DNA of 11,638 bases from Acidaminococcaceae bacterium (GTDB taxonomy: Bacteria > Bacillota > Negativicutes > Acidaminococcales > Acidaminococcaceae), in contig JAFSOW010000169.1 in the NCBI GenBank assembly GCA_017443165.1, forward strand, positions 1 through 11,638. Direction: 5' to 3'. Under the pieces are notes generated by a model. The model had not been told where the DNA came from and ran no database searches. It worked only from the letters and a program-made list of their open reading frames with translations. The position numbers and the translations under genes were made by a program. Within the stretch, counting starts at the first letter, position 1. Each line of letters opens with the position of its first letter. Below, one piece after another: positions 1-6,186 of this stretch.

Positions 1-1
1 G

Positions 2-886
2 AAACTGGGCGGCGAACCAAGCAAAAACAGTTCCGGCTATTCCCTCCTGCATCTGATGGTTGGTTCCGAGGGAACCCTGGGAATCATCACGGAAATCGGA
101 CTGAAGCTTATCCCCAAACCGAAATTCCAGGTCTCCCTGCTGGGCATGTTCGAGGATCTGGAAGCCTGCATCCGCTGCGTGCCTGCGGTCAAGGGCTCCG
201 GACTGGAACCCCAGTCTCTGGAATTTATGCCCCGCTCCGGTGTAGTGCGGGCAGAGAAATTCATGGAAAAGACGGTCTATCCTGCCAAGAGTGAAGGGAC
301 TGACGTGGGAGCTTATCTTCTCACCACCTTCGATTGCCGCCGGGAAGAAGAGATGGACGAGATCATGGAGGCAGCCGCTGAAGTTATGCTGGAAGGCGGC
401 GCGCTGGATGTGCTCGTGTTTGATAATCCCAATTCGATGAAAACGGCCTGGGATGTGCGCAGAGCCGTGCCGGAATCCATCCTCGAAACCTATGACAAGG
501 TGGAGGAATGTGACATCGTGGTTCCCACCAGCTACATCGCGGAGGTTGTGGACTATGCCCTGAGCCTGACGGAGGAAGTGGGCCTGGATATTCATACCTA
601 CGGACACGCCGGGGACGGCAACATCCATATCAAACTCTGCGCCAACGGCATGGAGGAACAGGAGTTCCGCGCCCGTTCCGATAAATTCCTCGACCTGATT
701 TATGCCCGGGGCAAGGGGATGAACGCCCTGATCTCCGGTGAACACGGCATCGGTGCCGTTTCCGTCCATCGCCTGGAAGACTATGCCGGTAAAGACGTGA
801 TGGATCTGATGCGGGGCATCAAGGCTGTATTCGATCCGAAAGGACTTTTGAATCCGGGCAAGGTCTGCACGTACGTGAAAGACTGA
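2..886 (+). CDS. FAD-binding oxidoreductase (GlcD / D-2-hydroxyacid dehydrogenase family), C-terminal part
   Basis: The reading frame is open from base 2, so the gene is cut by the left edge and about 294 C-terminal residues are visible. The first visible residues (GGEPSKNSSGY, then MVGSEGTLGIIT) are the end of the PCMH-type FAD-binding domain. The rest is the FAD-linked oxidase C-terminal domain. It shows the family signatures HTYGHAGDGNIH (about residue 199, metal/substrate-binding histidines), SGEHGIG (about residue 244) and the terminal FDPKGLLNPGK. Known members oxidise D-lactate, glycolate or 2-hydroxyglutarate and pass electrons to a flavoprotein or quinone partner; the exact substrate cannot be told from this half. 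An internal ATG at 56 is not the real start, because the domain continues upstream of it. A strong terminator follows 40 bases after the stop, so this is the last gene of its transcription unit. Confidence 0.93.
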   Translation, partial: KLGGEPSKNSSGYSLLHLMVGSEGTLGIITEIGLKLIPKPKFQVSLLGMFEDLEACIRCVPAVKGSGLEPQSLEFMPRSGVVRAEKFMEKTVYPAKSEGTDVGAYLLTTFDCRREEEMDEIMEAAAEVMLEGGALDVLVFDNPNSMKTAWDVRRAVPESILETYDKVEECDIVVPTSYIAEVVDYALSLTEEVGLDIHTYGHAGDGNIHIKLCANGMEEQEFRARSDKFLDLIYARGKGMNALISGEHGIGAVSVHRLEDYAGKDVMDLMRGIKAVFDPKGLLNPGKVCTYVKD

Positions 887-925
887 TCTGCCAGGTGCTT
901 GCAGCGACAATTTTATAATAAGTTC

Positions 926-962
926 AACAGCCGTGGAAGTAATTTTCCGCGGCTGTTTTGTT
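926..962 (+). terminator. Rho-independent terminator after the FAD oxidoreductase
   Basis: AACAGCCGTGGAA (926-938) pairs with TTCCGCGGCTGTT (945-957) with one G-T wobble around a six-base loop, followed by TTTTGTT. The same stem recurs at 5383-5412, and its left arm alone recurs at 3817-3829. Confidence 0.9.
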
Positions 963-1018
963 ATACGGAACAAGCAATGTAATGGTTGCTGCAAACCGGG
1001 GTTCATCATCACCGGCCG

Positions 1019-1047
1019 TTGTTTTCTTTTTGTGTTTCATTTATAAT
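1019..1047 (+). promoter_or_regulatory. Probable sigma-A promoter of the C69 peptidase operon
   Basis: TTGTTT (1019-1024), a 17-base spacer and a perfect TATAAT (1042-1047). The -35 is a weak match. It lies about 60 bases upstream of the chosen ATG at 1106 and directly after the terminator at 926-962, where a new transcript is expected. Confidence 0.5.
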
Positions 1048-1105
1048 ATATATGACGGATATTTGTTGTAACATTTTGATTTTGAAAGGCAGGGGATGGG
1101 GTATC

Positions 1106-2686
1106 ATGTTAAAAAAGATGATTGCAGCTATGGCATTGGTTTCGCTTATAACCGCAAGCGCCGAGGCATGCACCGTTATGGTGGTGACGAAGGGCGCGTC
1201 AGCGGACGGGAGCACGATGGTTTCGCACTCTAACGACGGCCGCGGCGCGGAAATGAATCTGATCTATGTGCCGGCGAAGGATCACCCGAAAGGCAGCAAA
1301 CGCCCTGTTTATCCTACGGCGGTGGCGCTCAATACCATGCCGGAGTACAACGCCTTTGACCAGCCGAACCTTGTCGCGCCGGAACGGAGCGAAGGGTACG
1401 ATTACCCCGGCAAACCACGCACGGTGCCCATCGGCTACATACCCGAAGTTGAACACACCTACGCCTATATGGACGCAGACTACGGCGTGGCCAATGAACA
1501 CGGCCTGATGTTTGGCGAATGTACGGACATGTCCGCGCATCTGCCGGAAGTTCCGTACAAAAAAGGCGGCGGCATATTCTACGCGGCCGAACTGAGCCGC
1601 GTCGCGCTGGAACGGTGCAAAACCGCCCGCGAGGCCATTCAGCTTATGGGCAGCCTGATCGATGAATACGGTCTCTGGGGCACCGCCGAGACGTTAGCCG
1701 TTGCCGACAAGGACGAGGCCTGGGTCTTTGAAATGCAGATGTCGCCCACAGGCAAAGGCGGCCTCTGGATCGCGGAAAAGATACCGGACGGAGACTTTTT
1801 CATAGAGGCGAACCAGCTCCGGATCCATGCGATCCGGGAAGGCGACCCGGGCCAGATTTTCAACCCGCGCCTGCCGGAAATGCTGAAGGAATTCGGCTGG
1901 GCGGCCTACGACGAGGAAGGCCGGCTGGACTGGATGAAATCCCTGCAGTCCAAAGAGTTCCATCACCCGTATTATTCCAAGCGGCGCGTATGGCGGGCCA
2001 TGAGCCTCGTCGCGCCGTCCAAGAACCTTCCGTCCCGGGTCGCGGACTGGGATTCGAAAACCTATCCGCTTTCCATCCGCCCCGACAGAAAACTGAACGT
2101 GGAAGATATCGCGCGCATCCACCGCGACTATTACCAGGGGACCAAATTTGACAAGTCGAAGAGCCCCCTGGCCGGTCTGTACGGATCGCCGTACCATTAT
2201 GTAGTAGAAATGGGCGAGCGTTCCATCCTGTCTTCCAAGACGAGTTACAGCCACATCTCCCAGGCCGGCGGCATGCTTCCGTCCCCGGTCGTATGGATGT
2301 CGATGGATACGCCTTTTGAAAATCCTTTCATTCCGTTTGCCGTATCGAAGGTGCCCGAAGAGTACCGGGCCCTGCGCGACACCTACGACCCGTCGAAGAT
2401 GTTCTGGGCCTCCAACCAGGTCATGGCGCTGACGCAAGGCTATTTTAACATTATGGCTCCCACCGTGAAGGAAGCGGTGGAACAGGCGGAGAAAAACTCC
2501 ATGCAGCTTGTGGGTTCGTCCTCCGGCCTGACGAAGGAACAGTTTGCCGATGCGCTGCGCAAGAACTCCCTCAAAATCTTTGAGGACTGGAAACAGCTTT
2601 CCACTAAACTGTTAATGAAATTTAAGAGCGACGTGGGCATCGAGTACGAAAAGCAGCCCAAACCGGACACGCCGAAGAATTATTGA
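1106..2686 (+). CDS. Secreted C69-family dipeptidase (PepD-like Ntn hydrolase)
   Basis: The protein has 526 residues. I chose ATG 1106 because AGGGGATGGGG precedes it and a clean signal peptide begins there (LKK, hydrophobic core, SAEA); the frame runs up to 986 but that part looks like leader DNA. Predicted signal peptidase I cleavage after A21 leaves Cys22 as the first mature residue, followed by TVMVVTKGASADGS and SHSNDGRG. This is the typical C69 start, where the N-terminal cysteine is the Ntn-hydrolase nucleophile. Other family-like segments are YGVANEHGLMFGECT and WIFE-like WVFEMQM. Family members cleave dipeptides or act on short peptides; here the enzyme would act outside the cytoplasmic membrane. 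The stop is only 30 bases before a Nif11-like peptide gene with no terminator between, suggesting cotranscription. Function in this organism is inferred from family only. Confidence 0.9.
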   Translation: MLKKMIAAMALVSLITASAEACTVMVVTKGASADGSTMVSHSNDGRGAEMNLIYVPAKDHPKGSKRPVYPTAVALNTMPEYNAFDQPNLVAPERSEGYDYPGKPRTVPIGYIPEVEHTYAYMDADYGVANEHGLMFGECTDMSAHLPEVPYKKGGGIFYAAELSRVALERCKTAREAIQLMGSLIDEYGLWGTAETLAVADKDEAWVFEMQMSPTGKGGLWIAEKIPDGDFFIEANQLRIHAIREGDPGQIFNPRLPEMLKEFGWAAYDEEGRLDWMKSLQSKEFHHPYYSKRRVWRAMSLVAPSKNLPSRVADWDSKTYPLSIRPDRKLNVEDIARIHRDYYQGTKFDKSKSPLAGLYGSPYHYVVEMGERSILSSKTSYSHISQAGGMLPSPVVWMSMDTPFENPFIPFAVSKVPEEYRALRDTYDPSKMFWASNQVMALTQGYFNIMAPTVKEAVEQAEKNSMQLVGSSSGLTKEQFADALRKNSLKIFEDWKQLSTKLLMKFKSDVGIEYEKQPKPDTPKNY

Positions 2687-2716
2687 TGCAATAAAATTTT
2701 CAGGAGGGATTTTACC

Positions 2717-2956
2717 ATGCCGGTCAACAGAAACGAAATCACAAAGGAAATGATTGCCAAAGCCCTGCAAAGCAAATCCGCAGAGGAATTGATAGCGCTG
2801 GCGAAGAGCGAGGGATTTGAGCTCACGAAGGACGAGGCTGAGGCGTACATGGCGGAGCTTGCTGATGTGGAACTGGACGGCAGGGAAATGAAGAATGTGG
2901 CCGGCGGCACATGCTATATGGCGGACGAACCCTGCAAAAAGTACAGCAACAGCTAA
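2717..2956 (+). CDS. Nif11/NHLP-type double-glycine leader peptide precursor A (putative RiPP or bacteriocin precursor)
   Basis: The product has 79 residues, with a strong ribosome site AGGAGGG (2702-2708). Residues 1-64 form an acidic helical leader with the Nif11-derived pattern SAEELIALAK (21-30), GFELTKDEAEAY (33-44) and ELDG...VAGG, ending in GG at 63-64. Residues 65-79 are the candidate core, TCYMADEPCKKYSNS: 15 residues with two cysteines (66 and 73). In this family the leader is recognised by modifying enzymes and/or cut after GG by the C39 peptidase of an ABC exporter. No such enzyme is in the window. The gene sits 30 bases after the secreted C69 peptidase and 13 bases before the nucleotidyltransferase. 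Its leader is 44/64 identical to that of the precursor at 5103-5348. Family assignment is good; whether the core is modified, disulphide-bonded or plain is unknown. Confidence 0.8.
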   Translation: MPVNRNEITKEMIAKALQSKSAEELIALAKSEGFELTKDEAEAYMAELADVELDGREMKNVAGGTCYMADEPCKKYSNS

Positions 2957-2969
2957 AGATTACATAGTT

Positions 2970-3794
2970 ATGATGGAGAACAGGGAATACAAATTTACGC
3001 GGGAGGACATCGTTACGTTGCTTTGCGAGGCAGCGTCGCAATATGCCAGACGGAACGGGCCTCCGCTGGACGTGTTGATTTACGGCGGCGCCGCGGTTAC
3101 TCTCCGGCATGAATTCCGGACGGCGGCCCACGACATCGACTTTGCGCTCCTGGAGCCGTCACCCCTGTTTGAGGACTGTGTGGAAGACGTTGGAAAAAGG
3201 TACGGGCTGCTTCCCTTTTGGATGCACAGGCTGGAGCGATTCACGTCTGCCCCGCGCTTTCGTGAAAATTTTTACCGTCATGCCGATGTGCTCCACCTGA
3301 ATGCAGAGTCCGGCAATCTTTCTGTTTTGGTGCAGGACTCTGACTGGCAGCTTGCCAACAAGCTCTGCTGGTTTCGTCGTTACAGGAAAAATGACGGCCG
3401 GGACATTGCAGGCATCCTGCAGGAACGGGACGGTGATGCAGCCAAACAGATTTCCCAAAGTGTGCGGGATGTATTTGGTGAAGAGGCAACCTTAAATTCC
3501 GATGGGACGATGCTGTCGGATGCCCTGGAACAGGGTATGAACCCTGGCGAACTGGCCGCCCGGCTTGACGGGCGCGCCCTGTATTATGAAAAGGTCTATC
3601 GCTGGCTGTTTCCCTTATTGCGCCGGAAAGATGATCTGGCCGCCCGGAAAATTTGTTGGGCGGAAAGTCTGTTCTGGAGGACGGAGGGGGACGTCCAAAC
3701 CACGCTGGCGCGGTACGGGATCCATCTTTCCCCTGTCATCGTGAACCATATCGCCCGTGTGATGTTCAAGCCGGAGTTTTGGAGTTTGTTATAG
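2970..3794 (+). CDS. Nucleotidyltransferase-fold protein (DUF6036 / AbiEii-like)
   Basis: The product has 274 residues from ATG 2970; a second ATG follows immediately. There is no good Shine-Dalgarno, and the start lies 13 bases after the stop of precursor A, so translation may be coupled. Residues 35-60 read VLIYGGAAVTLRH...HDIDFAL: the GG at 39-40 and the D55-x-D57 pair match the Pol-beta-type nucleotidyltransferase active site. Around residues 126-150 the pattern WQLANKLCWFRRYRKNDGRDIAGIL matches the second conserved block of these proteins (a lysine, then spaced aspartates). Known relatives transfer nucleotides to RNA or proteins and some are toxins of abortive-infection systems. No antitoxin partner is evident here, unless the peptide gene plays that part, which I doubt. 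The downstream terminator is reduced to half a hairpin. Substrate unknown. Confidence 0.7.
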   Translation: MMENREYKFTREDIVTLLCEAASQYARRNGPPLDVLIYGGAAVTLRHEFRTAAHDIDFALLEPSPLFEDCVEDVGKRYGLLPFWMHRLERFTSAPRFRENFYRHADVLHLNAESGNLSVLVQDSDWQLANKLCWFRRYRKNDGRDIAGILQERDGDAAKQISQSVRDVFGEEATLNSDGTMLSDALEQGMNPGELAARLDGRALYYEKVYRWLFPLLRRKDDLAARKICWAESLFWRTEGDVQTTLARYGIHLSPVIVNHIARVMFKPEFWSLL

Positions 3795-3816
3795 TATGAC
3801 AAATTCATATTTTTTT

Positions 3817-3829
3817 CAACAGCCGTGGA
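3817..3829 (+). repeat. Orphan left arm of the 926/5383 terminator hairpin
   Basis: CAACAGCCGTGGA here is identical to the left arm of the terminators at 926 and 5383, but the matching right arm (TCCGCGGCTG) is absent. The next bases are GCAGGGAGGAATAATC, the ribosome binding site and start of 3846. It therefore cannot form the same terminator, and transcription from the upstream operon may read into the next gene. Confidence 0.75.
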
Positions 3830-3845
3830 GCAGGGAGGAATAATC

Positions 3846-4385
3846 ATGAGAAGTTGTATAAGGACTGCATGGCTTACCGTGGTTCTGATGTTTGCCATGG
3901 TGGCAACGGCGCTGGCCAATTATCCAGGTACATTGGATGGTGGGAATCTTGTGCTGGTGGATGGCGGCATGGGCGTGGGATACTATGCAGACAGGTCATC
4001 GGTGCAGGTGGAGCAGTATGCGCCCCCAAAGTATCAGCTGGCTATAAATTTGGTGGGCGTAGAGTTCTCGGATGAGTATTGGCGGAGCCATGAAACTTAT
4101 ATTGGCGGCCCGTACACTAAGGGTGAAAGTTTTACGCTTAAGTTCCGCTACAACTGGGACAGGAAGGTCATTTCCTACCAGCGGGGAAAGACCTGGCTGG
4201 ATTGGGATGTCAACCGCGATTACAGCCATGCAGAGGGTGATCCCATGATTCCCTTTGCTGCAGAAGTTGCCTTTGTGAGCGCCTACAACAAGAGATTCTT
4301 TAATGACAAGCTGGGCTACAGCCCGGTGCTGAAGAAGCGTCAGCGGGTCATTGACGAACAGCTTTACCGCAGGCTGGGGATTTGA
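3846..4385 (+). CDS. Exported protein of unknown function (small secreted family of Negativicutes type)
   Basis: The product has 179 residues from ATG 3846, chosen because GGGAGGAA (3833-3840) lies at ideal distance; an ATG at 3825 would overlap the hairpin remnant. Residues 1-24 are a signal peptide (basic start, hydrophobic core, ATALA) with cleavage before N25-YPG. The mature protein has glycine-rich turns (GTLDGGNLVLVDGGMGVGYYAD), then YAPPKYQLAIN, RYNWDRKV and FAAEVAFVSAYNKRFF, a mainly beta pattern rich in aromatic residues. It resembles from memory small secreted proteins of Selenomonas/Megasphaera relatives with a WYADRSS-like motif, but no function is known to me. There is no clear terminator between it and tag (104-base gap), so cotranscription with tag and precursor B is possible. 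Confidence 0.8.
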   Translation: MRSCIRTAWLTVVLMFAMVATALANYPGTLDGGNLVLVDGGMGVGYYADRSSVQVEQYAPPKYQLAINLVGVEFSDEYWRSHETYIGGPYTKGESFTLKFRYNWDRKVISYQRGKTWLDWDVNRDYSHAEGDPMIPFAAEVAFVSAYNKRFFNDKLGYSPVLKKRQRVIDEQLYRRLGI

Positions 4386-4489
4386 AGTGAAGTGGAAACG
4401 CCGGTGTAAGACGGTTGTTTATGAAGGATATCTGATTCAAACGGTAAGAACAACGTAGCGATAAGTTCTGATTTTGTCAAGGAACCGAT

Positions 4490-5062
4490 ATGGAAAAGAA
4501 ACGATGTAATTTCAGCTTCGGCGCAAAAGAATATCACGCATCGGATAAATTTGTTATATATCACGATACGCGCTGGTGCAAGCCCGAGCACAGAGACCGG
4601 GAACTTTTTGCGATGTTGATTCTGGAAGGAATGCAGGCCGGCGTGAGCTGGAACCTTATTCTGAATAAAGAGGACAACTTCAGAAAAGCGTTTGACGGAT
4701 TTGATCCGGAGATTGTAGCAAACTATGACGATGCAAAACTGGAAGAACTGATGCAGGATCCCGGCATCATCCGTAACCGGCAGAAACTGAAAGCGGCCGT
4801 CACCAATGCAAAAGCGTTTCTGCAGGTGCAGAAAGAGTTCGGCAGCTTCGATACCTATATTTGGGGTTTCACAGGCGGAAAGGTGATCGACCATCATCTG
4901 GCGGACGTGAAAGATATGCCTGCAAAGGACGCGCTTTCCGAGAAGGTCAGCAAGGACCTTAGGAAACGGGGGTTCAAGTTCGCAGGGCCTGTCATTATCT
5001 ATTCCTACCTGCAGGGAATCGGGGTCATAAATGACCACTGGGAATATTGCGACTACAGATAA
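4490..5062 (+). CDS. tag: DNA-3-methyladenine glycosylase I
   Basis: The product has 190 residues, the normal length for Tag, with AAGGAA (4479-4484) before the ATG. It removes 3-methyladenine from alkylated DNA as the first step of base excision repair in the cytoplasm. The zinc-snap ligands of Escherichia coli Tag are all present: C6, H25 (in YHDTRW), H183 and C187 (in NDHWEYC). The catalytic/base-binding segment LILEGMQAGVSW has E46 and W54, and the helix-hairpin-helix-like part ends in LRKRGFKFAGPVIIYSYLQGIGVINDH, closely matching the family. The gene is followed after 40 bases, with no terminator, by Nif11-like precursor B. That neighbour is not expected for a repair gene and probably reflects position rather than function. 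Upstream I see no convincing promoter. Confidence 0.95.
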   Translation: MEKKRCNFSFGAKEYHASDKFVIYHDTRWCKPEHRDRELFAMLILEGMQAGVSWNLILNKEDNFRKAFDGFDPEIVANYDDAKLEELMQDPGIIRNRQKLKAAVTNAKAFLQVQKEFGSFDTYIWGFTGGKVIDHHLADVKDMPAKDALSEKVSKDLRKRGFKFAGPVIIYSYLQGIGVINDHWEYCDYR

Positions 5063-5102
5063 CCGGGGCAAGAGAGAAAACAACAGAAAGGAAGGTAACA
5101 GT

Positions 5103-5348
5103 ATGCTCATCAACAAAAATGAACTCACAAAAGAAATGATTGAAAAAGCCATGCAGTGCAAAACCGCGGAAGAGCTGATTGCGCTGGCAAAGACCGGCGG
5201 CTATGAGCTGACAAAGGAAGAGGCTGAATCGTATCTGGCGGAACTGGCCGACATCGAGCTGGACGGGGAGACCCTGAAGAAGGTGTCCGGCGGCGTTAAA
5301 GTCTGCTACAATGTTTTAAATTGCTGGACCAAAGTCAGAAATAATTAA
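5103..5348 (+). CDS. Nif11/NHLP-type double-glycine leader peptide precursor B
   Basis: The product has 81 residues. The frame extends upstream into the tag stop region, but ATG 5103 is preceded by AAAGGAAGG (5087-5095) and aligns exactly with the start of precursor A. The leader (1-64) shares 44 of 64 residues with that of precursor A, including TAEELIALAK, ELTKEEAES and ELDG, and ends VSGG. The candidate core, residues 65-81, is VKVCYNVLNCWTKVRNN: 17 residues, basic, with cysteines at 68 and 74. Beyond a CY...C pattern it does not resemble the core of A, which is what a conserved-leader, variable-core family shows. It is last in its unit: a strong terminator begins 34 bases after the stop. 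No modification enzyme, C39 transporter or immunity gene is recognisable nearby, so processing would have to occur in trans. Confidence 0.8.
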   Translation: MLINKNELTKEMIEKAMQCKTAEELIALAKTGGYELTKEEAESYLAELADIELDGETLKKVSGGVKVCYNVLNCWTKVRNN

Positions 5349-5382
5349 TCGTATTCCGCATCGCCAAAATCATATTTAATGC

Positions 5383-5420
5383 AACAGCCGTGGAATTTTT
5401 TCCGCGGCTGTTTTGTTTTT
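5383..5420 (+). terminator. Rho-independent terminator after precursor B
   Basis: AACAGCCGTGGAA (5383-5395) pairs with TTCCGCGGCTGTT (5400-5412), followed by a T-rich tail TTTTGTTTTT. Both stem arms are identical to those at 926-957; only the loop differs. Confidence 0.92.
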
Positions 5421-5472
5421 GCTTTACAAACCCCGCAGGAAGTACGGCAAAGTTTCCCCGGGTCCGTACAAA

Positions 5473-5501
5473 TGGACACAAAAATATGGTAAAATTATTA
5501 T
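5473..5501 (+). promoter_or_regulatory. Sigma-A promoter for the KapD-like exonuclease
   Basis: TGGACA (5473-5478), a 17-base spacer and TATTAT (5496-5501), each one base from consensus. Transcription would start near 5508, so the parS site at 5533 lies in the 5' untranslated region, between promoter and gene. Confidence 0.6.
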
Positions 5502-5532
5502 GCGGATATCATGGACTCAGGTTGCATGATGA

Positions 5533-5548
5533 TGTTTCACGTGAAACA
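5533..5548. promoter_or_regulatory. parS: parS site (ParB/Spo0J binding), perfect 16-bp palindrome
   Basis: TGTTTCACGTGAAACA matches the bacterial chromosomal parS consensus (TGTTnCACGTGAAACA) at every position. In known genomes ParB loads here as a CTP-dependent clamp, spreads over neighbouring DNA and recruits SMC for origin segregation. Such sites cluster near oriC. A chance perfect match in 11.6 kb is very unlikely. ParA and ParB themselves are not in the window. Confidence 0.9.
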
Positions 5549-5575
5549 CATTGATTTACACAAAGAGGAAAAACA

Positions 5576-6157
5576 ATGAACTACTTTGTCATTGATTTTG
5601 AATTTACATTTTACAAAAGGCCGGTGGGAAGACCCCGTGGTTTTTTCAATGAAATCATCGAGGCCGGCGCTGTTTTGCTTGATTCCCGGGGAACCGAAAC
5701 CGGCAGGATGCATGCATTTGTCAAGCCGCATTTTTATCCGAAACAGGCGAAAGACGCCTATGATTTCTGCATGATTACGGAAAAAGAAATGAAGAAAGCC
5801 ATTGAATTCCCGGAAATGGTTAAACAGATTTCAGCTTTATTCGAACAGGGCAAATGCTATTTCGTTACCTGGGGTAACGAGGATTTCAGAGTCCTGGATA
5901 TTGGCTGCCAGCGTCACGGCATTGAGAATCCCGTGCGCAAGGAGGACTGCCTTGATCTGGCGCTGGCCTACAGACTCTGGAAAGAGGACAGTTTCACCAC
6001 AGGCCTTAAAGCAGCCGCGGAAGCGCTGGAGACCGATTCGGAAGGGCTTTGGCATACTGCGTATGACGATGCCTTCAACACCGGCAAGGTTCTCTTCAAA
6101 ATGCTGGAAAAGGGCTGGAGTCTGGAAAATTTCCTGACAGTTATAAATAATAATTAA
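5576..6157 (+). CDS. kapD: KapD-like 3'-5' exonuclease (DEDDh family)
   Basis: The product has 193 residues, with AGAGGAA (5564-5570) before the ATG. The RNase T/DnaQ-like fold carries a full DEDDh active site: D7 and E9 (IDFEF), D103 (TWGNED), H160 and D165 (HTAYDDAFNTG). The segments FFNEIIEAGAV, TWGNEDFRVLD and TTGLKAAAEAL match Bacillus KapD, named as an inhibitor of the KinA sporulation pathway, and related exonucleases. The substrate is probably a nucleic acid 3' end but is not fixed by the sequence. It has its own promoter, with parS in its leader. The next gene follows after 29 bases without a terminator. The symbol is by family likeness; a sporulation role is not implied here. Confidence 0.82.
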   Translation: MNYFVIDFEFTFYKRPVGRPRGFFNEIIEAGAVLLDSRGTETGRMHAFVKPHFYPKQAKDAYDFCMITEKEMKKAIEFPEMVKQISALFEQGKCYFVTWGNEDFRVLDIGCQRHGIENPVRKEDCLDLALAYRLWKEDSFTTGLKAAAEALETDSEGLWHTAYDDAFNTGKVLFKMLEKGWSLENFLTVINNN

Positions 6158-6186
6158 GAATTCGTAGTGCGATTCAAGGAGGTATT

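Noticed and set aside
986..1105. In-frame upstream extension of the C69 peptidase to ATG 986
   Set aside because: It would include the promoter and leader and bury the signal peptide; the ribosome site and signal sequence both point to ATG 1106.
1694..2437. Open frame of 247 codons on the minus strand
   Set aside because: It is a shadow of the C69 peptidase in GC-rich DNA; the residue pattern (H, V, R-rich) is that of a non-coding frame.
4364..5161. Long open frame of 265 codons on the minus strand
   Set aside because: It is antisense to tag and precursor B, which have clear family motifs and ribosome sites; the frame has neither.
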